From Enterobacter hormaechei subsp. xiangfangensis (GTDB lineage: Bacteria > Pseudomonadota > Gammaproteobacteria > Enterobacterales > Enterobacteriaceae), in assembly GCF_001729785.1 (NCBI RefSeq), contig NZ_CP017183.1, forward strand, positions 3,534,001 through 3,598,000: a stretch of DNA of 64,000 nucleotides. The letters are read 5' to 3'. Under the pieces are notes generated by a model. That model was not told where the DNA came from. It saw nothing but the letters and a program-made list of their open reading frames with translations, and ran no database searches. Shown piece by piece: positions 1 through 8,141 of this stretch (position 1 is the stretch's first letter; each line of letters begins with the position of its first letter). A program made the position numbers and the translations under genes.

Positions 1-2
1 TC

Positions 3-131
3 AGGACCGTGCGCGCCTGCGATCCACTTTGCGATGAAGAGATCCTCACAGCCTGGGCGATGGCAATTGCCCCCGGGCTGGAGTATCTGCGCCGCCAGGC
101 GGAGCTGCACTATAAGGCCAGAGGTGAGTAA
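3..131 (+). CDS. 3' end of an unidentified protein (partial, enters from the left edge)
   Basis: The frame is open from the window edge to a TAA at 129-131 and gives 42 residues ending in LHYKARGE. The tail looks helical and basic, with an alternating Leu/Ala/Arg pattern ([10 protein letters not shown]). The stop is only 2 bases before the ATG of the hybrid sensor kinase gene, so the two are almost certainly cotranscribed and may act together. I do not recognise the family from this fragment. A sensory partner of the kinase is one possibility, but nothing here shows it. Confidence 0.6.
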   Translation, partial: RTVRACDPLCDEEILTAWAMAIAPGLEYLRRQAELHYKARGE

Positions 132-133
132 CC

Positions 134-2842
134 ATGCGAGCCACATCCCGTTTCGATCTCAACGCGCTGCCTGTGGGGGTGATGATTTACGATCCCGCCG
201 AGCATCTGCTGGCCTGGAATGACCAGATATCGCGCTTTTACCCGGTGATCGCCCCCTGGCTGATCGCCGGCGCTTCCCTCGAGAGCCTGGCGGAGAAATT
301 TATTGATGCGGGTTATAACATCGACTCCACCCGCCGCCGGACCCTGCGTGAAGCGATCGTTCGCAACTGCCGTCAGTCAAGCCATCGAGAGGTGCGGCAG
401 TCGGGAAACCGGCGGCTCTACGTGCAGCATCAGCGTCTCGCCGATGGCGGCATTCTCAGCCTGCATACCGATATTACCGAGCTTGACGACGCCCAGCGCT
501 CGCGCCAGCAGCTGCACGATGATTTTTTACTGACCGCAGAGTCCATTCAGATCGGCATCTGGAACTGGCAGGTCTCTCACGACAGCCTGGAGGTGAACGA
601 TACGTTGCTGGCGATGGTGGGTCAGTCACGTACGCAGCTGCACTACCCGCTGCGCTTTTTACTGAATCTGGTCCATGAAGAGGATCGTGCCGTCCTGCGC
701 AACGCGATGATCGCCTCCAGGCAGGAGCACATGCCGGTGTTTGAAAGTGAGATTCGCGTGCAACACGCGACGCAGGGCTGGCGCTGGATGCTGGTTTCGG
801 GACAGGTGGTCACCCTCAGTATGCAGCAGCAGGCCGAACGGGTGATCGGCACCCTACAGGACATCACCCGCCGCAAGGAGGCCGAGTTGTTAGCCATTGA
901 AGCGGCGAAAGTGGCCCGGGAGGCCAACGAGGCGAAGAGTGCATTTCTCGCCAACATGAGCCACGAAATTCGCACCCCGATGAACGGCATTCTGGGCATG
1001 ACTCAGCTCTGCCTCGATACACAGCTCACCCTCGAACAGCGTGAATATCTTTCTCTGGTGATGAGTTCAGCGCAGTCACTGCTGCATATCATCAATGACA
1101 TTCTCGATTTCTCACGCATTGAGTCAGGTAAGATGACCGTCGATACAGAGCCGCTGGAAATCCGCCCCTTTGTGCAGTCGCTCATCCGCCCGCATATGCC
1201 CTCCGCCAGCGAAAAAGGCATTGAACTGCTGGTGGATATCGCTCCGGGGGTGCCGGAAGTGCTCATCGTTGATGGTCCCCGACTACGTCAAATTCTGACT
1301 AATCTCCTGGGCAACGCGCTGAAGTTCACCCATCACGGTGAGGTTATGCTGGCAATAGAGCCTACAGAAAGTGAAGGGCACTGGCGTTTTCGCATACGCG
1401 ACAGCGGCATTGGCATCCCGATGGAGAAACAAAAAGCCATTTTCGAGGCGTTCAGCCAGGCCGATAGCTCTACCACCCGCCGCTACGGCGGTACTGGCCT
1501 CGGACTGACCATTTCTGCCCGCCTGGTAAGTCTTATGGGCGGAGAGCTAACGGTTCAGAGCGAGCCGGGTGAAGGCAGCGAATTTGCTTTTACGTTGCCA
1601 CTGGAAGGTCAGTTGGCTGTCTCAGCAACCGATGCTCCTGTAGCACGCTTTAACGGCGAATCGGTACTGGTGGTAGACGACAACAGTACCAACCTGCGGC
1701 TGCTGGACACCATGCTTCGCCAGATGGGTCTGACACCGACCTGTGTTAACAACGCCGGGGAAGCGTTAAGCCTGACCGCAAAAAGGGGATACTGGCCGCT
1801 GATCCTGCTGGATGCCCAGATGCCGGATATGGACGGTGTATCGCTGGCCATTGAGCTCTCTGTTATGCCGCAGGCCGAGCAAAGCCACATCATTATGCTC
1901 AGTTCCATGAGCCGCCATTTCGATGCCAATATGCTCAAGCGCATCGGGGTTGCCCACTATTTGCATAAGCCGGTTGCCCAACGTGAACTCTATCAAACCA
2001 TAGCCAGCGTCCTGGCACCCGCTCCACATCTGGCATCGCCCCCTTCTCTTTCTCCCTCTCCCGTCACCTCGCCTGTACCGGCGCAGGGCGGACTTCACAT
2101 TCTTCTGGCCGAGGACAACCTGGTGAATCAGAAAGTCGCCAGACGCCTGCTGGAGCAGCTCGGCCACCGTTGCGAAGTGGTATCCAATGGCCGTGAGGCC
2201 CTCGAACGCTGGCGTGAACAGTCCTGGGATTTGATGTTGGTTGACTTGCAAATGCCAGAAATGGACGGTGAAACGGCCATTCGCCTGCTTCGTGAGGAGA
2301 CACTGACGCGGGGGCGTAGCCACCAGCCCGCCATCGCGATGACCGCCCATGCCATGCAGGGTGACAAGGCGCGCTGTCTGGCAATGGGCTTCGACGGCTA
2401 TATTGCCAAGCCGGTAAGTCAGGAGGCGCTCAGGGAGGAGATAGCCCATGTTCTCGCCGGAGAAGATAAGGGTCTGCCGGATGAGGCACAGCTGTTAAAA
2501 CAGTGCGCGGACGATCCTGAACTGGTTAATGAATTGCTGGCGCTGTTCGGCAACGGTCTTGACGAGGCGGTGGCAGCCATGGCGCTGAACATTGCGCATA
2601 ATGACCGCGATGCCCTGCGGCGGGCCGCTCATAAGCTTCGCGGCGAAGCCGTCACCCTCGGTTTCATTCGTCTTTCAGAAGTGCTCCAGCAATTGGAGAG
2701 TCAGGCGGTCTCGCTGAACCAGACGGGGCTGAGCGTTTTACATGGCGAGCTTATCGAGGAGGCCAGACGCTCTGCGGCCTGGCTGCGCCGCAGAGCACAG
2801 GAGGTTAAAGATGATCAGGCTTCTTCTGCTGCTGGCAATTAG
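134..2842 (+). CDS. Soluble PAS-containing hybrid sensor histidine kinase (HisKA-HATPase-REC-REC-Hpt)
   Basis: A 902-residue signalling protein carrying a whole phosphorelay. Two PAS-like segments lie at about residues 8-118 and 130-250, followed by a short helical linker. The HisKA box has its phosphorylatable His at about 277 ([10 protein letters not shown]). The HATPase has its N box at about 390-397, G1 at about 423-428 (DSGIGI) and G2 at about 452-457 (GGTGLG). The first receiver domain (about 509-626) has acceptor Asp 560 and Lys 612; the second (about 654-775) has Asp 704 and Lys 759. A Pro/Ser-rich linker separates them. A C-terminal Hpt domain has its His at about 833 (AHKLRGEA). No membrane segment is visible, so it should sense a cytoplasmic signal, unlike BarA or ArcB. 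All catalytic residues are present. The gene starts 2 bases after the upstream stop and its 3' end overlaps the glycoside hydrolase gene by 32 bases. The signal and the output regulator are unknown. Confidence 0.9.
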   Translation: MRATSRFDLNALPVGVMIYDPAEHLLAWNDQISRFYPVIAPWLIAGASLESLAEKFIDAGYNIDSTRRRTLREAIVRNCRQSSHREVRQSGNRRLYVQHQRLADGGILSLHTDITELDDAQRSRQQLHDDFLLTAESIQIGIWNWQVSHDSLEVNDTLLAMVGQSRTQLHYPLRFLLNLVHEEDRAVLRNAMIASRQEHMPVFESEIRVQHATQGWRWMLVSGQVVTLSMQQQAERVIGTLQDITRRKEAELLAIEAAKVAREANEAKSAFLANMSHEIRTPMNGILGMTQLCLDTQLTLEQREYLSLVMSSAQSLLHIINDILDFSRIESGKMTVDTEPLEIRPFVQSLIRPHMPSASEKGIELLVDIAPGVPEVLIVDGPRLRQILTNLLGNALKFTHHGEVMLAIEPTESEGHWRFRIRDSGIGIPMEKQKAIFEAFSQADSSTTRRYGGTGLGLTISARLVSLMGGELTVQSEPGEGSEFAFTLPLEGQLAVSATDAPVARFNGESVLVVDDNSTNLRLLDTMLRQMGLTPTCVNNAGEALSLTAKRGYWPLILLDAQMPDMDGVSLAIELSVMPQAEQSHIIMLSSMSRHFDANMLKRIGVAHYLHKPVAQRELYQTIASVLAPAPHLASPPSLSPSPVTSPVPAQGGLHILLAEDNLVNQKVARRLLEQLGHRCEVVSNGREALERWREQSWDLMLVDLQMPEMDGETAIRLLREETLTRGRSHQPAIAMTAHAMQGDKARCLAMGFDGYIAKPVSQEALREEIAHVLAGEDKGLPDEAQLLKQCADDPELVNELLALFGNGLDEAVAAMALNIAHNDRDALRRAAHKLRGEAVTLGFIRLSEVLQQLESQAVSLNQTGLSVLHGELIEEARRSAAWLRRRAQEVKDDQASSAAGN

Positions 2843-5009
2843 CCCTCTGCTGGCCCAGGCCAGCCAGCCCGTCACCTGGTCACTGGCCGGAATGTGGCGC
2901 GTGCATGACGCCAACCTCAGCACCTTTGATGGCGCCAGCGCGCCTGACCGCGACTGGCGATCGATTGCGGTTCCGGCCAACTGGTACAGCGCCGGATACG
3001 ATCATCAGGGTGCCCTCTGGTATCGGCACGAATTTACCCTGCCCAGGCGCGCGCCCGATACCATGGCCACCCTGGTCTTTGATGGCGTGGACTATTTTGC
3101 CGACGTCACGCTCAACGGCAGGCATCTTGCCCATCACGAGGGGTATTTTCAGCGCTTCTCGGTAGACATAAGCGATGCTTTGCAGCGACACAATAAGCTC
3201 GCCGTGCGGGTGGACAGTCCCTGGGAAGATCCGAAAACAATCTGGCCGCTGCATAAAACGATGGTTAAAGGCGTACTTAACCAGCACGATACCCGCCCTG
3301 GCGGGGCCTGGTCAGAGGACGGCCAGGATGCCAACTCCGGGGGGATCTGGTCGCCGGTAAAGCTACATTTGAGCCGCGGAGTGACCATCGACGAGGTAAT
3401 ACTGCGTCCGGACTGGCGTGAAGGGCTGAGCAAACCAGCGCTGCACGCCGAGATCCGCTACCGGGCGTTGTCTGCCGGTGACGTAACTTTGCGCCTGTCG
3501 GCCACGCCAGACAATTTTACGGGCCCGCCTGTAAAGCAGAAATTCCCTGTAAACCTTGCGAGAACGGACGGAAAGCCGCAATCGCTTCGCGTCACGCTGC
3601 CAATGCAAGGCGCCAGGCTCTGGTGGCCAGTGGGCTATGGCAGGCCAAACCTGTACCGAGTGCGCGCAACCCTGACGGATAAGCAAGGAGTGATGGATAC
3701 CGCAGTTGCCCGTACCGGGTTACGCAAGATAGTGAAGCAGCCTGACAACAAGGGCTGGCTCTTTAATGACAAACGCCTGTTTATCAAAGGGAGTAATTAC
3801 ATCGGCTCCCCGTGGCTTAGCACCATGACACGCAAAAAATATCGCCGCGATTTCAGGCTGGTGCAGGCAATGAACGCCAACGCGATACGCGTTCACTCGC
3901 ATGTGGCAGGCCGGGCACTTTACGATGTGGCTGACGAAATGGGGCTGATGATCTGGCAGGATGTCCCCCTGCAATGGGGTTACAATAACAGCGACGCCTT
4001 CGCGGATAATGCCGCGCGACAGACCCGCGAGATGGTTGAACAGTTTGGTAATTCCCCGGCCATTATCGTCTGGGGCGGTCATAACGAGCCGCCATGGAAT
4101 TCACCGTGGATGGAAAAACGCTTTCCCGACTGGAATAAAAACCTGAACCAGACGCTGACGAAACGCGTCGGAGACGCGCTTTCGCAAGATACCTCGCGCA
4201 TAGTGCATCGTTTTTCTGCGGTGGAAGAACACTACTGGGCCGGATGGTACTTTGGCACCATGCGCGATCTTCTTGGCCCCGCCAAAACCGCGATCATCAC
4301 GGAGTTTGGCGCTCAGGCGCTACCGCGACTCTCAACCCTGAAAACCATCATTCCCGCCCGCCTGATGTGGCCGAAAAGCACCGCCGCCGACGATCCCGGC
4401 TGGACGCACTGGAAATACCATAACTTCCAGCCCTTCCAGACCTTTAAATTTGCCAATATTCCGCGGGGCAATACCATTCAGGAGATGATTGCCAACACCC
4501 AGCGTTACCAGGCAGAGCTGGTGGCAATGGCGGCAGAGAGCTATCGTCGGCAGCGCTACCAGCCGGTAACTGCCCTCTTCCACTTTATGTTTGTAGAAAC
4601 CTGGCCCTCCATCAACTGGGGCGTCGTGGATTATCTGCGTAAGCCGAAAGCGGGCTACTACGCCCTGCAAAAAGCCTATCAGCCCATTCTGCCGTCGATT
4701 GAACCCGTGACGGCGGTGTGGCGTCAGGGAAGCGAAGCAACGGTTCGCCTGTGGGCGATCAATGACACCTGGTCCGCCTGTGAGGCGTGTCGTCTGAAGT
4801 GGCAGGTGAAGCAAAATGGTCGGGTGCTGGCTAAAGGCAATACAAGCCTCACGCTTCCCCCCGATTCGGGCAGCAGGATCAAGGACATCACCGTCACACC
4901 GACCACCAGGCATAACGTTACCATTGAGTATGAGATTTCGGATCGCGCCGGTAACACCGTGGGTTCCAACCAGCGCAATGAGAGAGTGGAAAGCCCTCCT
5001 GAGCAATGA
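2811..5009 (+). CDS. Secreted glycoside hydrolase family 2 protein (beta-mannosidase/beta-galactosidase-like)
   Basis: I place the start at ATG 2811, inside the end of the kinase gene, because it follows AGGAGG at the right distance and gives a typical signal peptide ([17 protein letters not shown]). The mature enzyme, within a 732-residue precursor, has the family-2 layout: a jelly-roll sugar-binding domain (about residues 25-170), an immunoglobulin-like domain, then a TIM barrel. The expected acid/base is Glu 426 in GHNEP and the nucleophile is Glu 498 in TEFG. It should act in the periplasm or outside the cell, hydrolysing a terminal beta-linked sugar, probably mannose or galactose. Translational coupling with a sensor kinase is unusual. 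Whether the two share a signal is inference. The exact substrate cannot be read from the sequence. Confidence 0.85.
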   Translation: MIRLLLLLAISPLLAQASQPVTWSLAGMWRVHDANLSTFDGASAPDRDWRSIAVPANWYSAGYDHQGALWYRHEFTLPRRAPDTMATLVFDGVDYFADVTLNGRHLAHHEGYFQRFSVDISDALQRHNKLAVRVDSPWEDPKTIWPLHKTMVKGVLNQHDTRPGGAWSEDGQDANSGGIWSPVKLHLSRGVTIDEVILRPDWREGLSKPALHAEIRYRALSAGDVTLRLSATPDNFTGPPVKQKFPVNLARTDGKPQSLRVTLPMQGARLWWPVGYGRPNLYRVRATLTDKQGVMDTAVARTGLRKIVKQPDNKGWLFNDKRLFIKGSNYIGSPWLSTMTRKKYRRDFRLVQAMNANAIRVHSHVAGRALYDVADEMGLMIWQDVPLQWGYNNSDAFADNAARQTREMVEQFGNSPAIIVWGGHNEPPWNSPWMEKRFPDWNKNLNQTLTKRVGDALSQDTSRIVHRFSAVEEHYWAGWYFGTMRDLLGPAKTAIITEFGAQALPRLSTLKTIIPARLMWPKSTAADDPGWTHWKYHNFQPFQTFKFANIPRGNTIQEMIANTQRYQAELVAMAAESYRRQRYQPVTALFHFMFVETWPSINWGVVDYLRKPKAGYYALQKAYQPILPSIEPVTAVWRQGSEATVRLWAINDTWSACEACRLKWQVKQNGRVLAKGNTSLTLPPDSGSRIKDITVTPTTRHNVTIEYEISDRAGNTVGSNQRNERVESPPEQ

Positions 5010-5047
5010 ATGCTGGCTACCCAACGATGCTATTGATACCCGGCATG

Positions 5048-5222
5048 TCAGCCTTTCAGCGTGTTAACGAACCAGCATCTGGCCTGGCCGGGCGGATGTT
5101 CTTCCAGGTGCACTGCCCGCATGGAAAAACCGGTCCCGACGTCGGGCTGCATCTGCACGTTCAGCGTAACCCGTTTTCCCGCTGCGAAAGCTTCCTCGAC
5201 CATTGGCAGCGGCATATAACCC
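5048..5222 (-). pseudogene. C-terminal remnant of a LysR-family regulator
   Basis: Read on the minus strand, this stretch translates without interruption into about 55 residues (MPLPMVEEAFAAGK and onward, ending FVNTLKG) and stops at TGA 5050-5048. The pattern matches the end of the LysR effector-binding domain, where a 'leaves the active site exposed, binds weakly' loop precedes a Pro-rich turn and the last helix. No LysR helix-turn-helix precedes it: upstream on this strand the sequence changes at about 5222 into plus-strand SDR coding sequence. I read it as the 3' end of a regulator gene whose 5' part was deleted. The family call comes from pattern only. Confidence 0.55.
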
Positions 5223-5225
5223 CCC

Positions 5226-5470
5226 CGTCCGTGGAGCTGGCGCCTCAGTTCAACATTCGCGTCACCTCGCTTCAGCCGGGTGCCGTTGAAAGTGAATTAT
5301 TCGAGCATATCAGTGACAAAAATTATCGTGCACCGATGGAACAGCTGAAGGAGAAGATGACGTTCCTGAAAGCCGATGATGTCGCCGACTCGATTCCTTA
5401 CGTGTTGCAGGCACCGGAACATGTGAACGTGGCAGAGCTGTTTATTATGCCGCCCGAACAGCCGTGGTAA
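5226..5470 (+). pseudogene. C-terminal remnant of a short-chain dehydrogenase/reductase
   Basis: About 80 residues in one frame (VELAPQFNIRVTSLQPGAVE through MPPEQPW, stop TAA 5468-5470) match the last third of a classical SDR, including the strand-loop NIRVTSLQPG that follows the catalytic helix. The Rossmann motif, NNAG and YxxxK are all missing. The sequence upstream in the same frame is antisense to the LysR remnant and is not SDR. The surviving part closely parallels the intact SDR encoded at 5510-6232 (NIRVTCVNPGVVESEL), so this was probably a paralogue. No start codon with a ribosome binding site makes sense, so it is most likely dead. Confidence 0.65.
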
Positions 5471-5478
5471 GAGAGTGA

Positions 5479-5506
5479 AGCGGGTCAGGCTGATGCCTGA
5501 CCCGCT
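5479..5506. terminator. Hairpin between the SDR remnant and the intact SDR gene
   Basis: AGCGGGTCAGGC and GCCTGACCCGCT form a perfect 12-bp stem with a TGAT loop, between two converging reading frames. There is no strong T run on either side, so termination efficiency is uncertain. Its position suits a bidirectional terminator. Confidence 0.6.
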
Positions 5507-5509
5507 ACG

Positions 5510-6232
5510 TTAGTTTGCGGAGGCCGTAGGTCTGATGGTGATTTCGGTGGTATCGACACTCTCAGGCGCCTCGATGATGTGGCGCACGGCGCGAGCGATA
5601 TCAGCTGGTTTGAGAGCAATAGCCCGGTACGCATCCATCACCGCCATGGTTTCTTCGTGCGTAATGGTCGAGGCCAGTTCGCTTTCCACCACTCCGGGGT
5701 TGACGCAGGTCACGCGGATGTTTGAACTTTCCTGACGCAAACCATCGGAAATGGCCCGGACCGCAAATTTGGTCGCACAATAAACTGCGGCCGTGGGCAC
5801 GACGGACAAGGCACCGATCGAGCCAATATTAATGATCTGCCCCGAGTTCTGGGCTTCCATAATCGGCAGAACCGCGCCAATTCCCCACAGTACCCCCTTA
5901 ATATTCACGTCAATGGTGCGTTCCCACTCATCCTGCTTGCCAGCCGAAAGCGGAGACAGAGGCATAATGCCCGCATTGTTAATAAGAACGTCAATGCGGC
6001 CCCACTTTTCCCGTGCTGCCTCAACGAAGGCGGCCATAGACTGGCGGCTGGTAACGTCTAATACCTGAGCCTCTGCCTCTCCTCCTGCGCTGCGGATTTC
6101 ATCAGCCAGGGCGTGGATGCGCTCCAGCCTGCGTGCCCCCAGGAAAACTTTTGCGCCTGCCTTTCCCAGCTCTCTGGCAATACCTTCTCCAATACCGCTG
6201 GAGGCACCGGTAATTAAGATCACTTTGTTCAT
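5510..6232 (-). CDS. Short-chain dehydrogenase/reductase (classical SDR)
   Basis: A 240-residue NAD(P)-dependent oxidoreductase. TGASSGIG (residues 8-15) binds the cofactor, NNAG is at 85-88, and the catalytic Ser 138, Tyr 151 and Lys 155 (YCATK) are intact. The basic ARRLER after the second strand suggests NADP(H). Substrate is not predictable. It is transcribed away from the LysR gene at 6331, with a 98-bp shared upstream region, so that regulator is its likely controller. A broken copy of a similar SDR/LysR arrangement lies just downstream (5048-5470). Confidence 0.9.
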   Translation of the reverse strand: MNKVILITGASSGIGEGIARELGKAGAKVFLGARRLERIHALADEIRSAGGEAEAQVLDVTSRQSMAAFVEAAREKWGRIDVLINNAGIMPLSPLSAGKQDEWERTIDVNIKGVLWGIGAVLPIMEAQNSGQIINIGSIGALSVVPTAAVYCATKFAVRAISDGLRQESSNIRVTCVNPGVVESELASTITHEETMAVMDAYRAIALKPADIARAVRHIIEAPESVDTTEITIRPTASAN

Positions 6233-6330
6233 GTTTTGCTCCTTCAGTTGAGTTCAAAGCAATCATAGAGTCTCAACATTGTTTCTTGTATCCTGCCTTT
6301 ACTGGACTCACTGGTTAGCGATGTTAAACA

Positions 6331-7248
6331 ATGAAAATTGATCTTAATTTGTTACCGCTTTTTCTGGCGGTCGCCGAGGAGCGCAGCTTCAGCGCGGCCG
6401 CCGGGCGGCTGGGCATCACCCGTTCCGCTGTCAGCCAGGGGATAAGACGTCTCGAAGATGGGTTTCAGACCCTGCTGGTGATGCGCACCACGCGCTCGGT
6501 AAGGCTCACCGAAGCGGGTGAACGGTTGCATAAATCGTTGCTGGGGCCCATCGCCAACATTGAGGCGGCCTTTGACGATGTCACCTCGGACAGCATGCCG
6601 CGCGGACAGCTCAGGATCGCTGTCACCTCAATAGCGGAAGCGTTTCTTTCTGGCCCACTGCTCGCCTCGTTTGCGGCAGCGCATCCTGCGGTATCGCTTG
6701 ATGTCTTCGTGTCAGATGAGGAATTCGATATCGTGGCAGCGGGCTATGACGCTGGGGTGAGACTGGGCGAAGTTATCGAAAAAGACATGATCGCGATTCC
6801 CCTTACGGGCCAGCAGCGTGAACGGGTGGTGGCTTCACCTTCCTATCTGGCGACACACAGCGCACCGGCGCATCCCCGTGAGCTGGTCGCTCATCGGTGT
6901 ATCGGCTGGCGCCCTTCCCCGGACGTTGCCCCCTATCGCTGGGAGTTTGAGGAAGCAGGCGTCCCTTTCGATGTGGCAATTGAACCACAAATAACCACTA
7001 ACGATCTGCGTCTTATGCTCAGCCTCGCGCTGGCCGGCGGTGGCATAACCTTTGCCACCGAGGACACCTTCACACCGTACATTGAATCAGGACAGCTGGT
7101 TTCCTTACTGGATGCGTTTCTTCCATCTTTTCCTGGTTTTTATCTCTATTTTCCCCAGCGCCACAATATGGCCCCCAAGCTCAGAGCCCTGATCGAGCAC
7201 ATCCGCCAGTGGCGACAGCTCCCCGCCACGCAACCCACACAGCGTTGA
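6331..7248 (+). CDS. LysR-family transcriptional regulator, divergent from the SDR gene
   Basis: A 305-residue protein with an N-terminal winged helix-turn-helix (about residues 5-63; SFSAAAGRLGITRSAVSQGIRR region) and a LysR substrate-binding domain (about 90-300). It resembles the group of LysR proteins that regulate adjacent SDR or quinone-reductase genes. The 98-bp spacer to the SDR gene at 5510-6232 should hold both promoters and the operator. The effector is unknown. The start is the first ATG after the spacer and gives the usual LysR N terminus (MKIDLNLLPLFLAVAEE). Confidence 0.88.
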   Translation: MKIDLNLLPLFLAVAEERSFSAAAGRLGITRSAVSQGIRRLEDGFQTLLVMRTTRSVRLTEAGERLHKSLLGPIANIEAAFDDVTSDSMPRGQLRIAVTSIAEAFLSGPLLASFAAAHPAVSLDVFVSDEEFDIVAAGYDAGVRLGEVIEKDMIAIPLTGQQRERVVASPSYLATHSAPAHPRELVAHRCIGWRPSPDVAPYRWEFEEAGVPFDVAIEPQITTNDLRLMLSLALAGGGITFATEDTFTPYIESGQLVSLLDAFLPSFPGFYLYFPQRHNMAPKLRALIEHIRQWRQLPATQPTQR

Positions 7249-7385
7249 ATGGTTCCAACCCTGAATGCAGATTTTCCTCAATCTGCTGCGTCCCTTTGAT
7301 GAGCATCAACGACAGCACGTCATTACCATGGAAAATGACAACGGACACGATGGGCAGGACTTCACACAAGGATGGAACCTTAAAA

Positions 7386-7469
7386 ATGTACAGACCAATA
7401 GTTGTTATCCTCTTTATTCTTTTGACATTAGCCGCCCTCGTGGAAATCGGCTTAATTTCTTTAGGCTAA
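7386..7469 (+). CDS. Possible 27-residue hydrophobic membrane peptide
   Basis: ATG 7386 opens a 27-codon frame (MYRPIVVILFILLTLAALVE and seven more residues, TAA 7467-7469) that is almost all Val/Ile/Leu/Ala with a charged N terminus, as in a single transmembrane helix. A clean intrinsic terminator follows 16 bases later. The nearest purine-rich stretch (AAGGA near 7367) is about 15 bases upstream, further than ideal. The look is that of enterobacterial small membrane proteins or type I toxins, but I do not recognise the sequence. The same frame is open upstream to 7209, so a longer product is possible. Tentative. Confidence 0.4.
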   Translation: MYRPIVVILFILLTLAALVEIGLISLG

Positions 7470-7484
7470 TACCGATTGCCTCTG

Positions 7485-7512
7485 AAAGGCCACGCTTGCG
7501 GCCTTTTATTTA
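7485..7512 (+). terminator. Rho-independent terminator after the small ORF
   Basis: AAAGGCC and GGCCTTT form a 7-bp stem around ACGCTTGC, followed by TTTATTTATT. This is a good intrinsic terminator on the plus strand. It shows that a transcript ends here, either the small ORF's own or read-through from the LysR gene. Confidence 0.75.
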
Positions 7513-8141
7513 TTAAACATGAGAAGAAATCACGTTATTTTTGGAGTAGCAGAAATTAACCCGCACGTAAAAATATATTTTATAAATGAGAGAATTTAAA
7601 ATATATCATACACCAGATATTTCACCCTAACTTAAATTACTATTAAGCAGAAATTAAACCTAACCAAAATTAAATATTTACCGCACATTTTAATTATTAT
7701 TATCGCCCCACCAGCACCGTTTTAAGGGTTTCACCTTTAACGCCAAAACCCTTTGCCCACGCGCCCTCATAGCTAACGAAATATATTAACGCTATCAATT
7801 AATCGCCCCTGCAATAGCCGTGCTGGGTTTACGAACACTTAATTTGCATATTCAGACATTTATAGCTATATCATTTTCATAACGCAATAAATCAATACCT
7901 GCACAAATAATAAGGCTTATAAATCGCAAACATATAAATAAACAACTATTTCCTGTGTAAATAATTAGCTTTGCCCTGAGGTTGCCACTTTTAATCCTGG
8001 CGGGCATCGGTCGCGCTAAAGAAAGTAACGGTAAATCCTGTTTATTAAACAGTATTTTCGCCGGGAGCGCGTTCGTCTCTTCAGAAACGATGGCTTTGTT
8101 TTACACGCCGTAACCAATCACTCAGCTGGAGTAATAATTGT
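7513..8141. promoter_or_regulatory. AT-rich non-coding region upstream of the giant adhesin gene
   Basis: About 630 bases with no credible gene, strongly AT-rich over roughly 7520-7960, with many A and T runs. This contrasts sharply with the GC-rich adhesin gene that follows. Such composition in enterobacteria is typical of H-NS/StpA-silenced promoters of surface adhesins, and stpA is encoded in this window. The last 150 bases are more balanced and end in CTGGAGTAATAATTGT before ATG 8142, where GGAG serves as ribosome binding site. I could not pin down a unique promoter. Confidence 0.5.

Noticed and set aside
1766..2449. 227-codon minus-strand frame within the sensor kinase gene
   Set aside because: Opposite a gene with all kinase and receiver motifs intact; no coding signs of its own.
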